Assembly (NCBI GenBank): GCA_019637105.1
Contig: JAHBWF010000008.1
Location: forward strand, 1-64,000
Source of the DNA: Labilithrix sp.
Lineage (GTDB): Bacteria > Myxococcota_A > Polyangia > Polyangiales > Polyangiaceae
Length of the DNA stretch: 64,000 bases
Direction of reading: 5' to 3'
Both the position numbers and the translations under genes were made by a program. Below are positions 25,018-35,030 of this stretch, piece after piece (the first letter of the stretch is position 1; each line of letters begins with the position of its first letter). The notes below the pieces were generated by a model, which saw only the letters and a program-made list of their open reading frames with translations, was not told the DNA's origin and made no database searches.

Positions 25018-26544
25018 ATGCCTCGGTCCACGCCCCTCGTCCACGAGGCCGACTGGAAGCGGCGCGCGGTCTGGGTCGACGGCGCGGACGGCGGCTATTT
25101 CCGCCTCGAGACCGCCGACACCGGCGAGGTCCCCGTGCGCCTCTTCGTCACGCAGAGGCTCTTGACCGAGGCCGAGCCCGCGCTCTACCGCCAGGTCGTG
25201 AACGCGACGCGCTTCCCGGGCACGAAGCTCGTGTGCGTGACGCCCGACGTCCACTACGGCTACGGCGTCCCCGTCGGGTGCGTCATCCTCACCGATCGGC
25301 GCGAGGGCGCGGTGGCGATGGGCCCGGTCGGCTTCGACATCGGCTGCGGGATGATGAGCGCGCGGAGCAACGTGCCCGCGGAGCTCGCGACCCCCGATCG
25401 GAAGCTCGCGTTCAACCGCGAGGTGTCGCGCCGCGTGAACCTCGGCGCGGGCGGCAAGAGCGTGAAGCTCGGCGCGCTCTCGCGGAGGGAGCTCGAGGAG
25501 CTCGTCCGCGGCGGCGCGGAGCACTACGTCGACAAGTACGGCGCGAGCTTCGACCGGAGCCGCGCCGAGCGGCACCGCATCCCCGTCTCCGACGCGTGGG
25601 ACATCCCGTGGGGCGGCAAGGGCGCGCCCGAGCGCGGGCTCGAGCAGCTCGGCTCGCTCGGCGGAGGGAACCACTTCATCGAGCTCCAGCGCTGCGAGGA
25701 GACGGGCACGCTCTTCGTCCAGGTGCACACGGGCAGCCGCGGCTTCGGCCACGGGCTCGCGACGAACTACTTCCAGCTGGCGAAGGACGAGGGCGCGGCC
25801 TCGGGCGCGCCCGTCACCGATCTCGACCTCGGCTACTTCACGCCCGAGTCGAAGCACTTCCGCTCGTACCTCGACGCGGTCGCGGCCGGCGGCAACTACG
25901 CGATCCTGAACCGCCTCGTCATCTACGAGCAGATCGCCGACGCCTTCCGCAAGGTCTTCAAGGAGGACCTCGAGCTCGTCTACGAGATCAGCCACAACCT
26001 CGTGCAGGCCGAGGAGCACCCCGACTTCGGCGAGGTCTGGGTCCACCGCAAGGGCGCGACGCGCGCGTTCCCCGGCGGGCACCCCGCGCTCGCCGGGACG
26101 CGCTGGGCGGAGACCGGCCACCCCGTGCTCATCCCCGGATCGAACCGCGACTACAGCTACGTCCTCATGCCCGAGGCCGGCGCGCGCAAGAGCGGCTTCT
26201 CCGTGAACCACGGGGCGGGCCGGCGCCTCTCCCGCGGCGAGGCGATGCGCCGGCTCGATCAGCGCAAGGTCGACGAGCAGTACCGCCGCGACGACGTGCT
26301 CGTGAACCTCGACGGCCGCGTGCCGCTCGACGAGTCGAGCCAGTGCTACAAGAGCGCCGAGGAGGTCGTCGCCGCGGTGGTCTCCGCCGGCCTCGCGCGC
26401 GTCGCGCACACGCTCTGGCCGCTCGCCTCGATCAAGGGCAACGACGAGAGCGCCGCGCGCGACCGCCGCCGCAAGCACGAGGCGAGCGATCGCGCGCGCG
26501 ACCGCGACCGCGACGCCGCGCGCAGGACGAAGGCCCACTACTGA
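25018..26544 (+). CDS. rtcB: RNA-splicing ligase RtcB
   Basis: 508 residues. RtcB joins 2',3'-cyclic-phosphate or 3'-phosphate RNA ends to 5'-OH ends using GTP and Mn. All core residues are visible: PDVHYGYG with Asp77 and His79, GFDIGCGM with the metal-binding Cys110, LGGGNHFIE, HTGSRGFG, ISHNLVQAEEH and SVNHGAGRR, whose His398 is the expected guanylylation site. The C-terminus ends in a charged Arg/Asp/Lys-rich tail (about 480-508) beyond the usual core. No RtcA cyclase or archease gene is adjacent, so the context does not tell whether it repairs tRNA, rRNA or stress-cleaved mRNA. Confidence 0.95.
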   Translation: MPRSTPLVHEADWKRRAVWVDGADGGYFRLETADTGEVPVRLFVTQRLLTEAEPALYRQVVNATRFPGTKLVCVTPDVHYGYGVPVGCVILTDRREGAVAMGPVGFDIGCGMMSARSNVPAELATPDRKLAFNREVSRRVNLGAGGKSVKLGALSRRELEELVRGGAEHYVDKYGASFDRSRAERHRIPVSDAWDIPWGGKGAPERGLEQLGSLGGGNHFIELQRCEETGTLFVQVHTGSRGFGHGLATNYFQLAKDEGAASGAPVTDLDLGYFTPESKHFRSYLDAVAAGGNYAILNRLVIYEQIADAFRKVFKEDLELVYEISHNLVQAEEHPDFGEVWVHRKGATRAFPGGHPALAGTRWAETGHPVLIPGSNRDYSYVLMPEAGARKSGFSVNHGAGRRLSRGEAMRRLDQRKVDEQYRRDDVLVNLDGRVPLDESSQCYKSAEEVVAAVVSAGLARVAHTLWPLASIKGNDESAARDRRRKHEASDRARDRDRDAARRTKAHY

Positions 26545-26585
26545 ATGACCGAGCCGAGCTTCGGAGGCGCGCGCTCGCGACGACC

Positions 26586-27386
26586 TCAGGGCACGGCGCG
26601 GAGGACCGCGAGGGCCTCGGCGTGGACGCGCGCGTCGCCGGCGGCGACGACGCGCCCGCCGTTCTGCGCGTCGCCGCCGTCCCACGACGTGAAGAGGCCA
26701 CCCGCGCCCTCGACGATCGGGATGAGCGCCTGCACGTCCCACGGCTTGAGCGCGGACTCGACCACGAGATCGATGAAGCCCATCGCGAGGAGCCCGTAGG
26801 CGTAGCAGTCGCCTCCGTAGCGCGTCATCTTCGCCGCGCCGGCGAGCCGCTGGAAGGCGTCCTGCTCGGGCTTCGTGAAGTACGCCGTCGGGTGGGTCGT
26901 CGTCAGCACCGCGGACGCGAGGTCCGCGCACGGGCGCGTCCGGATCGGCGCCGCCTCGCCGCCGGTGACGAGCTCGGCGCGGCCGGCGTGGCCGATCCAG
27001 CGCTCGCCCGTGACCGGCTGATCGAGGACGCCGAGCACCGGGCGCGCGCCGTCGTTCAGCGCGATGAGCGTGCCCCACTGCGGCATCCCGCAGATGAAGG
27101 CGCGCGTGCCGTCGATCGGGTCGAGGACCCAGGTGAGCGGGCTCGCGCCCGGCGCGTGGCCGTGCTCCTCGCCGAGGACGCCGTGCTCCGGGTACGTCGC
27201 CTCGATGAGGCGGCGGAGCGCGGTCTCCCCCGCGCGATCGGCCTCGGTCACGGGATCGAAGCCCGCGCGCCCGGTGCCCTTGTCGGTCACGTCGAGCGCG
27301 ACGCGGAACCACGGTCGGATCACCTCGCCGGAGGCGTCCGCCAGGCGATGCGCGAAGCGCACGAGCTCCTCGTTCGGGGATGTCAT
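26586..27386 (-). CDS. hisN: Inositol-monophosphatase-family phosphatase, probably histidinol-phosphatase
   Basis: 266 residues. Mg-dependent phosphatase of the IMPase fold, with GEEHG (72-76), the DPIDGTRAF motif (89-97) and the C-terminal KPWDVQALIPIVEGAGG metal site. The sequence RAFICGMPQWGTLIAL next to DGT resembles the HisN branch (histidinol-phosphate phosphatase) more than suhB-type IMPases, but the substrate is inferred. No other his gene is near. Start ATG 27386 follows a TATCGT hexamer by 8 nt. It converges on rtcB with a gap of about 40 bp. Confidence 0.82.
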   Translation of the reverse strand: MTSPNEELVRFAHRLADASGEVIRPWFRVALDVTDKGTGRAGFDPVTEADRAGETALRRLIEATYPEHGVLGEEHGHAPGASPLTWVLDPIDGTRAFICGMPQWGTLIALNDGARPVLGVLDQPVTGERWIGHAGRAELVTGGEAAPIRTRPCADLASAVLTTTHPTAYFTKPEQDAFQRLAGAAKMTRYGGDCYAYGLLAMGFIDLVVESALKPWDVQALIPIVEGAGGLFTSWDGGDAQNGGRVVAAGDARVHAEALAVLRAVP

Positions 27387-27394
27387 CGGGCCCG

Positions 27395-27400
27395 ACGATA
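27395..27400 (-). promoter_or_regulatory. -10 element (TATCGT) of the HisN-like gene
   Basis: TATCGT on the minus strand, ending 8 nt before ATG 27386. It matches TANNNT exactly. Confidence 0.5.
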
Positions 27401-27449
27401 GCGACTTGGGGTTGGAATGGGCGCCAAACTGCGGTACGTACCGGGCATC

Positions 27450-27614
27450 ATGCAGCGCGGATCGGCAGAGATCTTCCTTGGAATCGGCCTGATCATCCTC
27501 GGGATCCTGGCCCTCAAGCTGACGGACCACAACTACTGGTGGGGCGCGATCGCGCTCGGCTCCGTCGTCGGCTCCAAGGGCGGCATCTCGATCGCGCAGC
27601 GCGCGCGCGTCTGA
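27450..27614 (+). CDS. Small two-helix membrane protein
   Basis: 54 residues from ATG 27450 (an in-frame ATG at 27417 adds 11 residues). Two hydrophobic segments (IFLGIGLIILGILAL and WWGAIALGSVVGS) are separated by a short polar turn, KLTDHNY. No family was recognised. The second segment shares a W-x-G-A-I-x-x-G pattern with the small protein encoded 50 bp downstream, so the two are probably paralogues of one tiny membrane family. Confidence 0.55.
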   Translation: MQRGSAEIFLGIGLIILGILALKLTDHNYWWGAIALGSVVGSKGGISIAQRARV

Positions 27615-27623
27615 GCGGATCGT

Positions 27624-27642
27624 CGGTCGAGATCCTCGGCCG
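27624..27642. promoter_or_regulatory. Second copy of the 19-bp dyad seen at 731-749
   Basis: cggtcgagatcctcggccg differs from the 731-749 dyad at one base. It lies 24 bp before the start of the next small gene. Either a shared regulator site or a chance similarity of GC-rich DNA. Confidence 0.25.
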
Positions 27643-27665
27643 GCGCGGCGCGCGGAGGAGTCGTC

Positions 27666-27833
27666 ATGCGGGCAGGAGTGGGCTGGATCCTCGCGGGCGT
27701 CGCCCTCGTCGGGGCGGGTGCGGCGGTGACGTTCCTGTCGAACGCGGTCGTCTGGTACGGCGCGATCGTCGTCGGGATCATCTGGATCGTCCGCGGCGTC
27801 CTCCGCCTCTCGAAGGCCCCGCGCGAGCGCTGA
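27666..27833 (+). CDS. Small two-helix membrane protein (55 aa)
   Basis: Short gene: ATG 27666 to TGA 27833. Reads MRAGVGWILAGVALVG, then a short linker, VWYGAIVVGIIWIVRG and a basic tail (LSKAPRER). Two TM helices with the basic C-terminus probably in the cytoplasm. GGAGGAG lies about 5-7 nt upstream, a strong ribosome-binding site. The VWYGAIVVG segment parallels WWGAIALG of the preceding small protein. Function unknown. Confidence 0.6.
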   Translation: MRAGVGWILAGVALVGAGAAVTFLSNAVVWYGAIVVGIIWIVRGVLRLSKAPRER

Positions 27834-28022
27834 CGGCGCGCGGGCGGGGGGGGCGCGGCGGGTGCGGCACGGGACGCGCGACCGCGGAGCGCAGCCCGTG
27901 GGAATGAGCCGCGCGGGCCGCGGGTTCGTCCCCGCGCGAGCCGCGTTCTCCCGCCGTCCGAGCCGTGACGCGGGGCGTGGAGGCTTTCGGCTCGAGGCCT
28001 CTTTCATGGTAGGAACCGGCCG

Positions 28023-29009
<987 letters not shown>

Positions 29010-29082
29010 CGTTCGAGCTCCGGATGGCCCTCCCCTCTCCCTCCGGCTCGACGCCGAAGCCCGACGCGCGGAGCCTCGTCCC

Positions 29083-30105
29083 GTGATCCCGCGCGAGATC
29101 CTCGCGGCCCTCCGCACCATCGAGATCCACACGGCGCGGCTCGCCAACGAGCAGCTCTCGGGGACGTACAAGTCCAGCTTCAAGGGCCAGGGGCTCGCGT
29201 TCCGCGAGGTGCGCCCGTACCAGCCCGGAGACGACATCCGCACGATCGACTGGAACGTCTCGGCGCGCATGAACGAGACCTTCGTGAAGGTCTTCGTCGA
29301 GGAGCGCGAGATGACCGTGATGCTCGCGGTCGATCTCTCGGCCAGCGAGCGCTTCGGGACGCAGCGCGCGCCGAAGGCCCGCGTCGCCTCGGAGGTCGCG
29401 GCGCTCCTCGCGTTCAGCGCCATCCGCAACAACGACCGCGTCGGGCTCATCCTCTCGACGAGCAAGGTCGAGCGCATCGTCCCGCCGAAGAAGGGCGAGA
29501 AGCACGTCATGCGCGTCGTGCGCGAGATCCTCGGGTTCGAGGCGCCCGAGGCCGTGGGCGCGCGCTCGGCCGAGCTCCGCGTGACGAAGAAGCCCGCGCA
29601 CCGCGCCCTCCGGCGCGAGACCTCCGGGCTCGGCGACGCCGAGGGCCGGATGAGCCGCCTCGCCCCGGCGCCGTACCCGCACCTCGGCGCCGCCACGGAC
29701 CTCAAGTCGTCCCTCGAGGCGCTCGCGCACGTCGCGAGGCGCCGGAGCGTCGCGTTCGTCGTCTCGGACTTCTTCGCCTCGGGCTACGAGCGCGCGCTGT
29801 CGCTCGCCAGCGCGAAGCACGACGTCATCCCCGTCGTCCTCGTCGACCGGCGCGACTTCGAGCTCCCCGACGTCGGGCTCGCGACCTTCGAGGACCTCGA
29901 GAGCGGCGAGATGGTCGTCGTCGACACGTCGGACGCCGCGGTCCGCGCGCACTTCAAGCGCGAGATGACGCGCATCCGCGACGCGCGCCGCCAGCTCTTC
30001 TTCAAGCTCGGCCTCGACTCGGTCGAGATCGACACCGGCGGATCGTTCGTCCGTCCGATCCGCGACCTGTTCGCGCGGCGCGCGCGGAGGATCGGGATGC
30101 GATGA
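29083..30105 (+). CDS. DUF58 domain protein of the MoxR-Bat operon
   Basis: 340 residues, GTG start at 29083. The DUF58 signature FREVRPYQPGDDIRTIDWNVSAR is present near residues 45-63, followed by a VWA-like fold with DLSAS (D-x-S-x-S) near residue 84. DUF58 proteins are invariant neighbours of MoxR and are thought to be its clients. A basic, Pro/Arg-rich insertion (about 155-200) interrupts the VWA-like part. The stop overlaps the next start as ATGA. Confidence 0.9.
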   Translation: MIPREILAALRTIEIHTARLANEQLSGTYKSSFKGQGLAFREVRPYQPGDDIRTIDWNVSARMNETFVKVFVEEREMTVMLAVDLSASERFGTQRAPKARVASEVAALLAFSAIRNNDRVGLILSTSKVERIVPPKKGEKHVMRVVREILGFEAPEAVGARSAELRVTKKPAHRALRRETSGLGDAEGRMSRLAPAPYPHLGAATDLKSSLEALAHVARRRSVAFVVSDFFASGYERALSLASAKHDVIPVVLVDRRDFELPDVGLATFEDLESGEMVVVDTSDAAVRAHFKREMTRIRDARRQLFFKLGLDSVEIDTGGSFVRPIRDLFARRARRIGMR

Positions 30106-31604
30106 CGCGCCTCCGCCGTTCGCTCGCGTTCGGCCTCGCCGGCCTCACGTCCGCCGCCGCGATCCTGCTCGGCGGCGCCGGCGCCTCTCGCGCGCAGGGG
30201 CCGTCGCCGGACGACGCGTCGACCGCCCCGAGCCGAGACGCGGGCGTGGGCGAGTCGACGTACGGCTGCGTCGAGAGCGTGCCCAAGGGCGCGCAGCGGC
30301 CGATCGTGGTCGACACGTTCCCGCAGCGCGGCACGAGCGGCTGGGCGGCCACGCTGTCGATCACCGTGCGCCACGGCAAGGGCGAGCGCGTCCTGCCGTC
30401 GGGCCTCGATCTGTCGAGCGCGGTCGAGGCGAAGAAGGTCCTCAAGCAAGCGGGCTTCGCGGTCCCCGATCAAGAGGGCGGCGCGGGGGCGCAGATCTGG
30501 ACCGAGCCCGACGACGACAAGAAGCCGGGCGCGACGACGCACCTCGCGCTGCCCCTGGTGCTCTTGCCGCCGAACCCCGGGCGCAACGTGATGATGCTCC
30601 CGCCGCTCCCGGTCGCGGTCGCCCGCGCGAACGGCGAGATCGCGACGGTGTGCACGCACGACCACCCGATCCTCGTCGAGGATCCGATCGCCAACACGCC
30701 GGACGCGATGCCGCGGGACAACCCGGACGCCATCCCGCAGCGCGAGGAGTGGACGGCGCTGAAGAAGGCGCTCGGCTGGGCGGCGCTGGGCCTGGTCGCC
30801 GGCGCGATCCTCGCGCTGCTCGTGTGGCGGAGGCTCAATCGGCCGAAGCCCGCGCCGCCGCCGCCGCCGCCGCGGCCGCCCTGGGAGGTCGCGCTCGAGG
30901 AGCTCGACGAGGTGCGCCACGCGGGGCTCCTCGAGGTCGAGCGCTACGGCGAGTACTTCGACCGCACGAGCGACGCGCTCCGGCGGTACCTCGGCGCGCG
31001 CTTCGGCTTCGACGGCCTCGAGTCGACCACCGACGAGATCCTCGCCGCGCTGAAGAAGCAGGCGGGCGGCTTCATCCGCTTCGACGCGCCTCACGAGCTC
31101 GGCGCCGACGGGCTGCCGCGCCCGAGCTTCGGGCCGCAGCCGGGCGTCGCGATCGAGCGCGTCGCGAGCTTCCTGCGCGAGTGCGACCTCGTGAAGTTCG
31201 CGAACCTCACGCCGACGCCCGAGCAGTGCGCGAGGTCGATCGCGACGGGCGAGGCGATCGTCCGCGGGACGATGCCGACCTCGGCGGGGGGCGACGCGCT
31301 CCTCGACGAGCCCGCGCCCGAGGTCGATCCGGTCGCCGCGGCGCAGCTCCGCGCGCCGTTCGTGGCTCCGGCGGCGCCGCCGAAGCGCGTGCGCTCGCCG
31401 TACGAGCCGCCGGATCCGGAGGAAGAGGCGGCCGCCGCGACGCCCGCGGGCGCGGACGACGCCCGCGAAGGCGAACCCGCGACGCCCGCGGGCGCGGACG
31501 ACGCCCGCGAAGGCAAACCCGCGACGCCCGCGGGCGCGGACGACGCCCGCGAAGGCGACGCCGCGACGCCGACGCGTGAGCCGCCTTCCGGAGGCTCGAC
31601 GTGA
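30102..31604 (+). CDS. DUF4381-like membrane protein of the MoxR-Bat operon
   Basis: 500 residues. Signal peptide (to about residue 32), a roughly 180-residue extracytoplasmic part, one TM helix (about 223-243), then a cytosolic segment PPWEVALEELDEVRHAGLLE...YLGARFGFDGLESTTDEIL that matches the DUF4381 pattern usual between DUF58 and the VWA genes in this operon type. The C-terminus carries three 14-residue repeats (ATPAGADDAREGEP and variants). The overlap with the VWA gene is GTGA. Confidence 0.82.
   Translation: MTRLRRSLAFGLAGLTSAAAILLGGAGASRAQGPSPDDASTAPSRDAGVGESTYGCVESVPKGAQRPIVVDTFPQRGTSGWAATLSITVRHGKGERVLPSGLDLSSAVEAKKVLKQAGFAVPDQEGGAGAQIWTEPDDDKKPGATTHLALPLVLLPPNPGRNVMMLPPLPVAVARANGEIATVCTHDHPILVEDPIANTPDAMPRDNPDAIPQREEWTALKKALGWAALGLVAGAILALLVWRRLNRPKPAPPPPPPRPPWEVALEELDEVRHAGLLEVERYGEYFDRTSDALRRYLGARFGFDGLESTTDEILAALKKQAGGFIRFDAPHELGADGLPRPSFGPQPGVAIERVASFLRECDLVKFANLTPTPEQCARSIATGEAIVRGTMPTSAGGDALLDEPAPEVDPVAAAQLRAPFVAPAAPPKRVRSPYEPPDPEEEAAAATPAGADDAREGEPATPAGADDAREGKPATPAGADDAREGDAATPTREPPSGGST
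31437..31562 (+). repeat. Three tandem 42-bp repeats in the DUF4381-like gene
   Basis: Units at 31437-31478, 31479-31520 and 31521-31562, nearly identical and in frame, encode ATPAGADDAREG followed by EP, KP or DA. The unit also contains the complementary gcgggcg/cgcccgc. It is a recent expansion in a disordered tail. Confidence 0.85.
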
Positions 31605-32782
31605 GCCGCGCCACGCGCACGATCGCCGTCGTCCTCGGCACGCTGCTCTTCGTCGTCGGGGCGCTCCTCTACCCGATCCTGATGCGCGGCGAGGCCTGGC
31701 TCTCGGCCGTCTGGACGGTGCCGGTCCTCGCCTGGCTCCCGCGCGACGCGCGCCTCCCGGTGCTCGCCGGCGCCGGGACCGTCCTCGCCGCGGTCGTCGT
31801 CTGGCGGACGACGCTCGCGGCCGACGCGCGCACCCCGCGCATGCGCCTCGCCGCGGTGGCGCCGCTCCTCGCCGGCCCCCGCGGGCTCCGGACCCGGCTC
31901 CGCGACGTGCCGGGGATGCTCCGCGGCGCGGCGCTCGTGCTCGCCGTCCTCGCGCTCGGGCGCCCGCAGAACGTCCTCCGCGGCGAGGACGCCGACGAGA
32001 AGGGCATCGACATGGTCGTCGTGCTCGATCTCTCCGGCTCGATGCGGGCGCTGATGGACGCCGAGACCGCCGACCAGCCGCGCTCCCCGCGCGCGCCCGC
32101 GCAGCGGCTGACGCGCCTCGAGACCGCGAAGGAGGTCATCCTCGACTTCGTCTCCCGGAGGAAGAACGACCGCATCGGCGTCGTCGTCTTCGGGCGGACC
32201 GCGTACATCCTGTCGCCGCCGACGCTCGACAAGTCGCTCCTGTCGACCCTCGTGAGCAAGATGGAGCTCGGGCTCATCGACGGCAACGGCACGGCGATCG
32301 GCGACGCCGTCGGCACCGCGGTCGCGCGCCTCCGTCGCTCGAACGCGCGCTCGAAGGCGATCATCCTGCTCACCGACGGCGACTCGAACGCCGGCTCGAT
32401 CGCGCCGGACTACGCGGCCCACCTCGCGCAGACGCAGGGCGTGAAGGTGTTCACGGTGCAGATCGGCAACGGCGACGACGTCGACGTCCAGGACGGCGTC
32501 GATCTCTTCGGCCAGCCGAAGTTCGTCCGCGAGCACTTCCCGGTGAACCCGGAGCTGCTCCGCCGCATCGCGAGCACCACCGGAGGCGACGCCTTCATCG
32601 CGACCGACAAGAAGGGGCTCGAGCAGAGCATGCACGCGATCCTCGACAAGCTCGAGAAGACGCGCTTCGAGGCGCAGGCCGCGACGATGGAAGACCTCTT
32701 CGGCCTCTTGCTCCTGCCCGCGGTCGGTCTCGTCGCGCTCGAGGCGCTCGTGCGCCTCCTCATCGTGCGGAGGTTCCCGTGA
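31601..32782 (+). CDS. batA: VWA-domain membrane protein (BatA-like)
   Basis: 393 residues, GTG start inside a GTGA overlap. Two or three N-terminal TM helices, an extracytoplasmic VWA domain with a perfect MIDAS (DLSGS, 143-147; downstream GNGTAIG threonine and LLTDGDSN aspartate), and a C-terminal TM helix (LFGLLLLPAVGLVALEALV) followed by a basic end. BatA/BatB pairs are the MoxR clients of this operon; in other bacteria they affect envelope stress or aerotolerance. Confidence 0.9.
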   Translation: MSRATRTIAVVLGTLLFVVGALLYPILMRGEAWLSAVWTVPVLAWLPRDARLPVLAGAGTVLAAVVVWRTTLAADARTPRMRLAAVAPLLAGPRGLRTRLRDVPGMLRGAALVLAVLALGRPQNVLRGEDADEKGIDMVVVLDLSGSMRALMDAETADQPRSPRAPAQRLTRLETAKEVILDFVSRRKNDRIGVVVFGRTAYILSPPTLDKSLLSTLVSKMELGLIDGNGTAIGDAVGTAVARLRRSNARSKAIILLTDGDSNAGSIAPDYAAHLAQTQGVKVFTVQIGNGDDVDVQDGVDLFGQPKFVREHFPVNPELLRRIASTTGGDAFIATDKKGLEQSMHAILDKLEKTRFEAQAATMEDLFGLLLLPAVGLVALEALVRLLIVRRFP

Positions 32783-33966
32783 GGTTCGCGTACGACCTCA
32801 CGTCGATGCCCTGGCTCCTCGTGGCGATCGGCTGCGGGCTGCTCGTCGCGCTCTTCGCCGCGTCGCTCGTCCTCGCGTCGGTGCGGCGCGGCCGCGCGAC
32901 CAGGGTGTTCGGGGATCCGAAGCTCGTGATGCGGCTCGAGACGTTCGACGCCGCAGGCCGCCGGGCGCTCAAGGGCGTCCTGCTCGTCGTCGCGCTCGCC
33001 GCGGCGTTCGTCGCGCTCGCGCGGCCGCAGTGGGGCCGCGGCACGAAGCTCGTACCGGCCACCAACCTCGACGTCGTCATCGTCCTCGACTACTCGAAGA
33101 GCATGTACGCGCGAGACGTCGCGCCGAGCCGGATCGCCCGAGCCAAGGCGGAGATCGGGAAGCTCGTCCGCGAGCTGCCCGGCGCGCGCTTCGGCGCCGT
33201 CGCCTTCGCCGGCGAGCCGATGAGCTTCCCGCTGACGAGCGACTCCGCCGCGATCGCGCAGTTCTTCCGCCAGCTCGAGCCGAACGACATGCCGATCGGC
33301 GGCACCGCGATCGCGCGCGCGCTCGAGCGGGCGCGCGAGGTGCTCGCGCGCGATCCGAAGTCGAAGGACCACGTGCGCGTCATCGTGCTCGTCACCGACG
33401 GCGAGGACCTCGAGGGCGATCCCGTGGGGGTCGCGCGGCAGGCCGCCGAAGAGAAGACGCGGATCGACGTCGTCCAGATCGGCGGACGCGCGCCCGAGCC
33501 GATCCCGGACGTCGGGCCCGACGGACGAACGCAGGGCTTCCGCAAGGACGACGAGGGCCGGACGCTGACGACCGAGCTCACCGCCGAGGGCGAGGCGCAG
33601 CTCGCCGACGTCGCGAAGGCGACCGGCGGCGCGATCGTCCGCGCGGAGAGGGGCGAGACCGGGATCGACGAGATCGCGCGCGGCCTCAAGAAGATGATGC
33701 GCGAGGAGCTCGCCGAGCGGGTCGAGATCGCGTTCGACGAGGAGTACATGTGGCCGCTCGGCCTCGCGGTCCTCCTCCTCGTCGCCGAGGGCCTCGTCCC
33801 CGAGGCGCCGCTCCCGCGCGTCGCGCTCGGGTTCGCCGGCGCGCTCCCGCCGGGGGTGCGCCTCGCGCCGGGCGGCGCGAGGAGCGGCGCGCGCAAGAAA
33901 CCGAAGAAGGACGCGAGCGCCGAGGGCCCGGGCAAGAAGCCCAAGAAGAAACGGAGGGCGGCGTGA
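32779..33966 (+). CDS. batB: VWA-domain membrane protein (BatB-like)
   Basis: 395 residues from GTG 32779 (GTGA overlap). N-terminal TM pair, VWA domain with MIDAS DYSKS (104-108), threonine in PIGGTAIA and aspartate in VLVTDGED, then a C-terminal TM segment (MWPLGLAVLLLVAEGLV) and a Lys-rich tail (KKPKKD, KKPKKKRR). It pairs with the preceding VWA protein in the usual BatA-BatB order. Confidence 0.9.
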   Translation: MRFAYDLTSMPWLLVAIGCGLLVALFAASLVLASVRRGRATRVFGDPKLVMRLETFDAAGRRALKGVLLVVALAAAFVALARPQWGRGTKLVPATNLDVVIVLDYSKSMYARDVAPSRIARAKAEIGKLVRELPGARFGAVAFAGEPMSFPLTSDSAAIAQFFRQLEPNDMPIGGTAIARALERAREVLARDPKSKDHVRVIVLVTDGEDLEGDPVGVARQAAEEKTRIDVVQIGGRAPEPIPDVGPDGRTQGFRKDDEGRTLTTELTAEGEAQLADVAKATGGAIVRAERGETGIDEIARGLKKMMREELAERVEIAFDEEYMWPLGLAVLLLVAEGLVPEAPLPRVALGFAGALPPGVRLAPGGARSGARKKPKKDASAEGPGKKPKKKRRAA

Positions 33967-35030
33967 AGCGCGGGCCCGGGTCACGCGCGCAGAGGCTCTC
34001 CGGACGCGCGCGCTTCCGCCGCGCCTCGATCGCGTCGATCGCGCTCGCCGCGCTCGTCGCCGCGTGCGGCTGGGACCCGTCGCGCCCGTTCGATCGCGAC
34101 GCGCCGCAGGTGACCGAGGCGCTCCGCTACTACGACGCCGGCGAGGCCGGCCCCGCCGCCGAGCTCCTCCAGGACTACCTCACGACCGGAGGCTGCACCG
34201 AGGGCAACATCGGCACGCCGCTCCGCGTGCGCGAGCGGCCGAACGGCACGTTCGATCTCGGCCTCGCGCTCTTCAAGATCGCCGAGACCTACGGGCACCG
34301 CTTCGGCGACGAGGAGAACGACGCCGGCTTCCTCGACCCGAACCTCAAGGGGATGCGCGCCGGTCAGGTCGAGTGCGCGCTCCGCGTCGTCCGCGCCATC
34401 GCGGAGGATCCGGCGCAGTCCGTCGCGCTCCGCGCGCGCGCGCGCTACCTCGAGGGCAACCTCCTGTTCTTGACCGCCGCCTACAAGGAGGCGGTCACCG
34501 CCTACGACCGCGCGCTCGAGCTCGTGCCGGGGATGGGCGACGCCGGTCCCATCGGGACCGATCCCGACGCCGGGGCGGCGCGCTACGCGCCGGATCCCGT
34601 CGGGCGCGACGCCGCGTGGAACCGCGCGGTCGCGCTGCGCCGGATCGAGGACAAGAAGGACGCCGGCCCCGACGCCTCGCCGCCCGACGGCGGCGACGGC
34701 GGCGGCGACGACGACCAGACTCAGCCGGACGGCGGCGGCGACGACGGCGACAAGGACTCGGGCAAGGACGACGAGTCGCCCGACGCGGGGCAGGACTCGG
34801 GCAAGGGCGACGAGCCGCCCGACGCGGGGCAGGACTCGGGCGGCGACGACTCCAACAAGCCGCCGCCGAAGCAAGACCCGAAGGACGAGCCGGAGGAGCC
34901 CCCGCCGCCGTCGCGTCAGAGCCAGGACGAGCGCATCCTCGACCAGCTCGAGAACGCCCCGACGGTCCAGCAGGAGGCGGCGAAGAAGCACGGTAAGGCG
35001 CGCAAGGTGCGGGGGATGAGCGACAAATGA
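33963..35030 (+). CDS. batC: TPR lipoprotein (BatC-like)
   Basis: 355 residues from GTG 33963 (GTGA overlap). Lipobox VAAC (Cys35) after a basic N-region, two to three TPR-like helices (EALRYYDAGEAGPAAELL, ARYLEGNLLFLTAAYKEAVTAYDRALEL), then a long Asp/Gly/Pro-rich acidic tract with DAGQDSGKGDEPP repeats. The C-terminus has the BatC-type motif ERILDQLENAPTVQQEAAKK. The acidic tract could bind cations. Order and motif support BatC; the lipobox is an addition. Confidence 0.82.
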   Translation: MKRGPGSRAQRLSGRARFRRASIASIALAALVAACGWDPSRPFDRDAPQVTEALRYYDAGEAGPAAELLQDYLTTGGCTEGNIGTPLRVRERPNGTFDLGLALFKIAETYGHRFGDEENDAGFLDPNLKGMRAGQVECALRVVRAIAEDPAQSVALRARARYLEGNLLFLTAAYKEAVTAYDRALELVPGMGDAGPIGTDPDAGAARYAPDPVGRDAAWNRAVALRRIEDKKDAGPDASPPDGGDGGGDDDQTQPDGGGDDGDKDSGKDDESPDAGQDSGKGDEPPDAGQDSGGDDSNKPPPKQDPKDEPEEPPPPSRQSQDERILDQLENAPTVQQEAAKKHGKARKVRGMSDK

